A DNA stretch of 47,667 nucleotides from Actinomycetes bacterium. Its GTDB lineage: Bacteria > Actinomycetota > Acidimicrobiia > Acidimicrobiales > Bog-793. Where the stretch lies: positions 1-47,667 of the forward strand of contig JAJZLV010000125.1 in the NCBI GenBank assembly GCA_021803215.1. Direction: 5' to 3'. Positions 43,496 through 47,667 of this stretch are shown one piece after another. The position numbers were made by a program, and so were the translations under genes. The notes beneath the pieces were generated by a model. It was not told where the DNA came from. It saw only the letters and a program-made list of their open reading frames with translations, and searched no databases. How positions within the stretch are numbered: position 1 is the first letter of the stretch; each line of letters starts with the position of its first letter.

Positions 43496-44435
43496 GTGAC
43501 CGAGGATGAACTTCTCGGAAGGCGTGTACGGGTGGGCGCTGCCGACCTTGACCGGTGGTGCCGGAGGCACCTCGGTACCGGTGTCGACCAGGTGCTCTTC
43601 TCGGCCGGCCACCTCTCGACGGTGCTTGGGGTCGAGCTGGCGTCCGGACGACAAGTCGTCGTGAAGATCCGGCACCGCTCTGATCGGCTGACAGGGTGCG
43701 CCGCGGTGCACCGTCGCCTTTTTGACCGGGGCTTTCCCTGTCCCGAGCCGCTGATAGATCTCGAACCGATGGGCAGTCTTGCGGCGAGTGCCGAGGCGAT
43801 GGTGAGCGGAGGCAGCCTCTACCCGCCGTCGGGACGGACACCGGGGCCGTTCGCTGAAGCACTGGCGACGCTCGTGGCGCTCGCACCACCGCCGACCGAA
43901 GTCGCTTCCCTCGACCCGTTGCCCGCCTGGATGACTCCAGATCTCGACGCCACAGCACTTTGGCCGGCGCCCGACGACAGTGATGTCGACCTCAACGCGC
44001 TTGGCGGGCCAGCCTGGATCGACCACGCAGCATGGGTCGCTCGGAGCAGATTGGCGGCCTCAGCGCTGCCCGTCGTCGTTGGACACGGTGACATCTACAC
44101 CGGGAACATGACTGGCTCGAAGATCATCTCTTGGCCGTCTGGGATTGGGACAGCGCGATCGCGGCCTCCGAACCTGTGATCGCGGGCCTGGCTGCTGCCG
44201 TCTACCCTGCAAACAGCGCCGGGTCGGAAGCGACCATCCATGAGACGACGGCCTTTCTCGATGCGTACCAGGCGACACGGGGCACTTCAGCGCGAGCGAG
44301 CTCGCGGTGGCCTGGGCCGCAGGACTGTGCAACCGGGCCTTCGACGCCAAACAGCAGGCAGTGACCGAAGGCCGACCGAGATCGCTGACCGAGGCAGAAG
44401 CGATCGAACGATGCCGGCAAGTCGAGACCCTATGA
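43496..44435 (+). pseudogene. Broken aminoglycoside-phosphotransferase-fold kinase gene
   Basis: The first 200 residues are sound: QVVVKIRHRS (nucleotide-binding Lys), FDRGFPCPEPLIDLEPMG, and the start of the catalytic loop VVVGHGDIYTGNM (GHGD-x4-N). The frame then shifts at about 44112. The continuation, LLAVWDWDSAIAASEPVIAG with the DWD metal motif, is in another frame from about 44130. A second shift near 44285 leads to SASELAVAWAAGLCNRAFDA and the stop at 44435. Rejoined, it would be a normal ~310-residue APH-family protein that phosphorylates a small molecule. Sequencing error is an alternative to genuine decay for both shifts. Confidence 0.8.
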
Positions 44436-44545
44436 GCCGCCCCCACCAGATGGCGCGTCCCCTCGTGAGGCGCCCATAACGACGACGACCATGCCCGGGC
44501 ACGTGCCTCCGGACGCCGGCTCGCGGGCGACCGCGAAGTGGAGGC

Positions 44546-44875
44546 TCAGCGGCCGCAGTCAACGGCGACTTCGAGCGCCTCGCAAAGCTGCCGCATCCTG
44601 ACGTCGGCCAGGCGCCCGATCCGTTCGGTGAGCACGCCGAGGGCGACGCTCTCGATCGAGTCCAAGTTGGCCACGCAGTGCCGTGGCACAGGGTCGTCGC
44701 CTGGTTCGAGGACAACCTCACTGGGCAAGCCACGGATGGTCGTGGTGCACGGAGCGATGACCGCCCGCCGAAGGCGAGGAATGGCGGCGTCGCGCGACAA
44801 CACGACCACCGGCCTTCGGCCAATGTCGGGAAGCTCACACCACCAGACGTCGCCCCGAGCGGGCAACGAGCTCAT
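44546..44875 (-). CDS. MazF/PemK-type endoribonuclease toxin
   Basis: This 109-residue protein has the MazF fold signs: [20 protein letters not shown] (about 7-26), the RRPVVVLSR strand, [20 protein letters not shown] (the conserved T/R active-site region), and [20 protein letters not shown]. MazF toxins cut mRNA or tRNA at short motifs. The ATG at 44875 overlaps the antitoxin stop (ATGA). The gene is intact, unlike the eroded pair at 16.9-17.4 kb. Confidence 0.93.
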   Translation of the reverse strand: MSSLPARGDVWWCELPDIGRRPVVVLSRDAAIPRLRRAVIAPCTTTIRGLPSEVVLEPGDDPVPRHCVANLDSIESVALGVLTERIGRLADVRMRQLCEALEVAVDCGR

Positions 44876-45108
44876 GACGCGGCAGCCGCAGCCCGGAACG
44901 AGGCGAGATCACCCCACTCGTCGTCTTCGTCAAGCGGGTGGTGGTCGTAGGAGGCGTACGCTGCGTCGACTTCCGCGGCACGGTGTCGAGCGAGGAAGGC
45001 CGCCAAGGCGTCATCGACAAGGGCTGAGTCCGGCACGCCCGCCTTCACCTCGCGCGCCTGCTCGAGAAGTTGCTGATCCACGGTGGTGCTGATCCGGACG
45101 CGGGTCAT
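44872..45108 (-). CDS. Ribbon-helix-helix antitoxin paired with MazF
   Basis: The 78 residues start with an RHH strand and helices ([40 protein letters not shown]) and end in an acidic toxin-binding tail ([18 protein letters not shown]). The promoter lies so close (TATATT at 45115-45120) that the transcript probably begins at or next to ATG 45108 without a leader. A palindrome upstream fits autoregulation. Confidence 0.88.
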   Translation of the reverse strand: MTRVRISTTVDQQLLEQAREVKAGVPDSALVDDALAAFLARHRAAEVDAAYASYDHHPLDEDDEWGDLASFRAAAAAS

Positions 45109-45114
45109 GCCATG

Positions 45115-45132
45115 AATATAGCATAGTTATGC
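45115..45132 (-). promoter_or_regulatory. Promoter (-10) and palindromic operator of the MazEF pair
   Basis: On the minus strand GCATA-AC-TATGC (45132-45121) runs directly into TATATT (45120-45115), a good -10 hexamer. Six bases further on is the antitoxin ATG. Operator, promoter and start codon are packed into about 25 bases, which predicts a leaderless transcript and repression by the RHH antitoxin bound at the palindrome. Confidence 0.55.
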
Positions 45133-45523
45133 CACATTCGAGCCGGATACTCGGCGGTTCCCTGACCCCTACCAACGCTGGCTCTCTCCGGCTGGACTCG
45201 CCCGAAAACGCCGGCTCGTGGGCGCCGCAGCCGCTCTGGAGCTGGGTCTCGCGGAAACGTCCGATGTTCGGTTGATCAGGGCACTGCGTACTGCGTACGC
45301 ATGCTCTGTGCAGCCCTACGCACCACCGGCAACGTCCGGAGGCCCGTCGCGAACCCGCTGCTCAGCGGCCCCACGCGCCGCGCCATCCTGCACACGCGTG
45401 CCCTATGCAGCGTTGATCAGGCCCCGAGAACAACACCCGAGAAACTCGCATCTCCGACGAGCGCCGGAACAAGACACCGCTGGCCAGGCGCCTGCACCCC
45501 TGCACGAGGTGCGCGCCTGACCA

Positions 45524-45549
45524 GCGGTCGTGGTGGCGGGGGTTCAGGA
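45524..45549 (-). other. Copy of tRNA-fMet 3' end plus flank (att-like site)
   Basis: Positions 45524-45542 are identical, base for base and in the same orientation, to 1-19: the CCA end and acceptor 3' strand of the initiator tRNA plus seven bases of downstream flank. After a two-base insertion the next five bases (CAGGA) match again. No other part of a tRNA gene is present. tRNA 3' ends are the usual core of integrase attachment sites, and the copied flank shows that it came from this locus or its duplicate, not from convergent tRNA structure. There is no integrase gene nearby. Confidence 0.55.
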
Positions 45550-45602
45550 CCATCGCTTGACTTCGCGCCTCATGCCCGACGAGTCCGCTGGTCACCGGAC
45601 TG

Positions 45603-45693
45603 CCCTGTGCAGCCGCCCTGTGCAACCGCCCTGTGCAGCCGCCCTGTGCAACCGCCCTGTGCAACCGCCCTGTGCAACCGCCCTGTGCGGTTG
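45603..45693. repeat. Seven-unit 13-bp tandem repeat with terminal hairpin
   Basis: Seven contiguous units: CCCTGTGCAGCCG or CCCTGTGCAACCG, the last being CCCTGTGCGGTTG. Only two positions vary between AG and AA versions. The final unit creates a perfect 8-bp stem with a 5-base loop (GCAACCGC 45674-45681, GCGGTTGC 45687-45694). There are no spacers, so it is not CRISPR. It is likely a slippage-prone array; a regulatory or terminator-like role for the hairpin is possible. Confidence 0.9.
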
Positions 45694-45748
45694 CCTACTC
45701 AATGTGGGCCGGGCATGCGAGCTCCCGAGCGACGCTGACCTCCGGGCG

Positions 45749-46036
45749 CTACGCGCTCTTCAGGTATTGGCGGAGCGCTCTGCGGATGAGCTCGGAGACG
45801 GTGACACCGTCGGTCTGTGCCCGCCGGGCGACTTCGTCGCGAAGGTCGGGGTCCAGCCGCACCGACTCGACCGACTTGGCAGCCTCACCGAGCGGTGGCC
45901 GGCCAGGTCCCCGGCGCTTTCCCTTCAGCTGACCGGGCTCGTAGCCGCGCTCGGCTTCCTGGGCGAACCGCTCGATCGTCTCGTCGGTGATCGGCTCCCC
46001 GCTCGTGGTGTGTCCGTACGTGTGCTTCTGTGTCAT
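45749..46036 (-). CDS. Ribbon-helix-helix antitoxin (CopG-like)
   Basis: The 95 residues have an N-terminal linker (MTQKHTYGHTTSGEPITDET, IERFAQEAERGYEPGQLKGK), an AT-hook-like GPGRPPLGE, and a C-terminal RHH domain (SVESVRLDPDLRDEVARRAQ, VTVSELIRRALRQYLKSA). Having the DNA-binding domain at the C-terminus is typical of BrnA-like antitoxins. Its ATG overlaps the upstream toxin stop (ATGA), giving toxin-first order, as in brnTA. Confidence 0.88.
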   Translation of the reverse strand: MTQKHTYGHTTSGEPITDETIERFAQEAERGYEPGQLKGKRRGPGRPPLGEAAKSVESVRLDPDLRDEVARRAQTDGVTVSELIRRALRQYLKSA

Positions 46037-46278
46037 GACTCGTCTCCGAAAAGCTCCTGGGCGGTCGAGCGCCGAAGTCCCATCGCGTGGATCACCAGCT
46101 CTTCCCCGCCGAGGTCCAAGACGACCAGTTCGAGCAGGTTCCCGGCTCGGTCGGGTCCGACCAGCAGGTAGCGCCGGGGATCGTCGCCCAGCTCGACCCA
46201 GGTGATCGAGTGGGCCACCGCGTGGTCGATGTCCTCGTCGGCGACGCCGTGGCGCAGTGCTGACTCGTGGATCTCCAC
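46033..46278 (-). CDS. Putative BrnT-like toxin
   Basis: This 81-residue protein (MEIHESALRHGVADEDIDHA, VAHSITWVELGDDPRRYLLV, GPDRAGNLLELVVLDLGGEE) resembles the small barrel toxins of the BrnT/DUF4258 sort: helical HGV-x-DEDI start, then three strands. It is encoded just before an RHH antitoxin and coupled to it. The start is GTG 46278. TACACT at about 46283-46294 on the minus strand may be its promoter's -10. The family call rests on shape and context only. Confidence 0.65.
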   Translation of the reverse strand: MEIHESALRHGVADEDIDHAVAHSITWVELGDDPRRYLLVGPDRAGNLLELVVLDLGGEELVIHAMGLRRSTAQELFGDES

Positions 46279-46730
46279 ACAGGATAAGTGTAGTACGAGA
46301 AAGCCGACGTCGGGCGGGGCAGACGGCCCACCCAGGCTTGGCCGAAGCGGTCGCCATCGATGGCGACCTCGAAGCGCAGAGCCACATGCTCCCTACCGGG
46401 CCGTTTCGGAAGCTCTCGCTCTCTCGGCCGCGCCTGACGCCTGACGTGCTCCACTCGCCGGGCGTGGTCAATCCCCGGATCACGTCCCTCCGCCGTCCGC
46501 GAAGTACGGCGGGCGTCGCCCCGGCCTGTGTGGGTAGCGGTGGGCGCGCTCCGAGCCGCTCGGGCGTCACAAGTGCGCATTCCGGCGAATTCAGCCACCT
46601 GTTCCGGTTGAAAGCAGCCACCTGTTCCGGTTGAAAGCAGCCACCTGTTCCGGTTGAAACCGGCCAGGGTGGGCGTCGCCGTCGAGTTGTCGAGCCGAGA
46701 TCGAGGAGGTGCCCGTGGACGACAGGTCTA
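46279..46730. other. Gene-free stretch before the istB remnant
   Basis: It carries the upstream region of the BrnT-like pair on one side and the 23-base triple repeat (46592-46660) on the other. No IstA (transposase) sequence is seen where it would be expected upstream of istB. A ribosome-binding site (GAGGAGG) at about 46704-46710 precedes GTG 46715. Confidence 0.5.
46592..46660. repeat. Three-unit 23-bp tandem repeat (IS21-type end)
   Basis: Three units of CAGCCACCTGTTCCGGTTGA plus AAG (the last ends AAC) lie at 46592-46614, 46615-46637 and 46638-46660. Multiple short direct repeats are typical of IS21-family ends, where IstA binds. There are no spacers. Confidence 0.88.
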
Positions 46731-47297
46731 GTGCCGAAACGGCGGTCGTCGGAGCAAGTCTCGCCCGAGCTGAAAGTCCTCATGCGCAAGTTGCGACTGG
46801 GCCGGCTCATCGACACCCTGCCCGAACGGCTGGCCCTGGCCACGACCCACGACCTCACCCATATCGAGCTCCTGGAGCAGCTGTTCTCCGATGAGGTCAT
46901 CCGACGGGACGGGGACTCGGCCGGGCGCCGGGCCCGGGCGGCCCGGCTGGATGCCAGCTTCGATCAGGAGATGCGCAAACTCATCGGCGTGGAGCTCCTC
47001 GTGATCGACGACTTCGCGCTGACCACATTGGATGCGACGGCAGCGGCGGACATCTACGAGCTCGTGGTCGAACAGCACCGCACCGCGTCCACCATCTTGA
47101 CCTCCAACCGAGACCCGAGCGAATGGTTGGCCGTGATGGCCGACCCGCTGCTCGCCCAGTCAGCGGTCGACCGTTTGAAGAGTGCAGCGTGGGAGCTGAT
47201 CATCGAGGGCGAGTCCTACCGTCAGCACGAGAAGCCGAGCATCAGCACAGCGCCAGCGGACCTTCCACCGGCGAGATCCCGGCGGCCACGAGCTTGA
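46731..47297 (+). pseudogene. istB-like gene with internal deletion (IS21 remnant)
   Basis: The 188-residue frame begins like IstB (VLMRKLRLGRLIDTLPERLA, then EQLFSDEVIRRDGDSAGRRA). It passes without a break into LLVIDDFALTTL (Walker B) and TSNRDPSEWLAVMADPLLAQ, SAVDRLKSAAWELIIEGESY. The ~70 residues between, including the Walker A P-loop (GxxGxGKT) expected after ARAARLDASFDQ, are missing in frame. Usual IstB is ~250 residues. Without the P-loop it cannot be the normal ATPase helper. No istA precedes it. The true start may be GTG 46715 after GAGGAGG, with a frameshift. Confidence 0.8.
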
Positions 47298-47350
47298 CAC
47301 TTCCGCCGGTCCCCGGGATCATCGGACCAGCCGGCAGAAGCGACCCCGAG

Positions 47351-47397
47351 GTGGTCCCATGATGCTGGCAACAGGGTGGTCCCTTGGGACTGGCAAG
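47351..47397. repeat. Two imperfect 22-bp direct repeats downstream of istB
   Basis: GTGGTCCCATGATGCTGGCA plus AC (47351-47372) and GTGGTCCCTTGGGACTGGCA plus AG (47376-47397) share GTGGTCCC...TGGCAA. They look like the right-hand multiple repeats of an IS21-type element but differ from the 23-base array on the left. Confidence 0.6.
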
Positions 47398-47560
47398 CGA
47401 CAAGGCCCGACGAAGCTGCAGGTCACGGCCTCGTGCATACGCACTGCATAGGCGGCTGCCCTACTCAACCGCGTCCCGGTCGGTGATCGGTCCCCGAGAA
47501 ACAGCGGACCTTCTGCGCGCCATCAACTCAGCCCTCCCGAGAATCCCAGTGGCCATTACC

Positions 47561-47667
47561 TCACTCCCCGAGCGCGGCTGCGATATCGCTGAGCCGGCGC
47601 CACAGGCGGCGGGCATCGAAGTCGTGGAAGTCGAAGTGCCGGTAGAACTCTGCGGCTCGCTCGTCGA
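47561..47667 (-). CDS. C-terminus of a GNAT acetyltransferase (partial)
   Basis: The last 34 codons of a minus-strand gene running off the window: DERAAEFYRHFDFHDFDARR, then LWRRLSDIAAALGE and a TGA at 47563. The E-x-F-Y-x-x-x-F-F-x segment is the final strand-helix of the GNAT fold (commonly FYxxxGF), and RxLWxxLxDI is common in GNAT-type toxins (TacT/AtaT class). Whether it is a toxin depends on an antitoxin upstream, outside the window. Confidence 0.55.
   Translation of the reverse strand, partial: DERAAEFYRHFDFHDFDARRLWRRLSDIAAALGE

Larger units (their letters stand above)
45133..45748. other. Gene-free stretch with repeat and tRNA-end copy
   Basis: Over 600 bases with no supported gene between two toxin-antitoxin loci. 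It contains the tRNA 3'-end copy (45524-45549) and a seven-unit 13-base tandem array (45603-45693). Long frames in it are low-complexity readings of the repeat. The rest shows nothing recognisable. Confidence 0.6.

Noticed and set aside
45603..45693. CRISPR array
   Set aside because: Units of 13 bases are contiguous, without spacers or cas genes.
46592..46660. CRISPR array
   Set aside because: Three contiguous 23-base copies without spacers; better explained as IS21-type end repeats.

Overview
The window reads as chromosomal DNA of a high-GC actinobacterium, most likely of the Acidimicrobiia type (inference from gene content, not from a search). The signs are two WhiB proteins, a UPF0182 membrane protein, a Lon-like PDZ protease, a zincin_2/DUF2342-type metallopeptidase, an Sdh1-type succinate dehydrogenase, many GTG starts, and frequent 4-base stop/start overlaps.

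Layout. 1-1.9 kb: initiator tRNA-Met, a one-domain cyclic-nucleotide-binding protein, a decayed gene and a tiny lipoprotein. 1.9-5.6 kb (minus): a cytosolic sulfotransferase-like gene coupled to an unusual 999-residue fusion of a 14-TM MFS exporter and an extracytoplasmic arylsulfotransferase domain. 5.7-16.6 kb: UPF0182 protein, a DivIVA-like coiled-coil protein with a phage-Mu-F-like Cys/His tail, Lon-like protease, HEAT-repeat protein, MreB-like protein coupled to MoaE, an HtrA-like protein that seems to have lost its catalytic residues, and the HEMAHH metallopeptidase. 16.8-17.4 kb: an eroded mazEF-type toxin-antitoxin pair. 17.5-27.4 kb: small hypotheticals, two whiB genes flanking a glutamate formiminotransferase gene, a MoxR ATPase/VWA pair, sdhCAB and an SCP2 protein.

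27.4-38.3 kb is a surface-polysaccharide locus: acetyltransferase pseudogene, low-molecular-weight tyrosine phosphatase, UDP-xylose synthase and UDP-glucose dehydrogenase on minus; then on plus GDP-fucose synthase, initiating sugar transferase, WecG/TagA/CpsF transferase, methyltransferase, a GT4-methyltransferase fusion and a second GT4. An IS30-family element (38.3-39.4 kb) ends this run.

39.4-47.7 kb is accessory DNA: an unassigned run of helical-repeat, P-loop and small coiled-coil genes; VapBC; a broken phosphotransferase gene; MazEF; a BrnT-like toxin with ribbon-helix-helix antitoxin; a deleted IS21 istB; three tandem-repeat arrays; and the end of a GNAT gene. Within it lies a copy of the 3' end of the initiator tRNA and its flank, which looks like a relic of site-specific integration. 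No integrase, CRISPR array or rRNA gene was seen.
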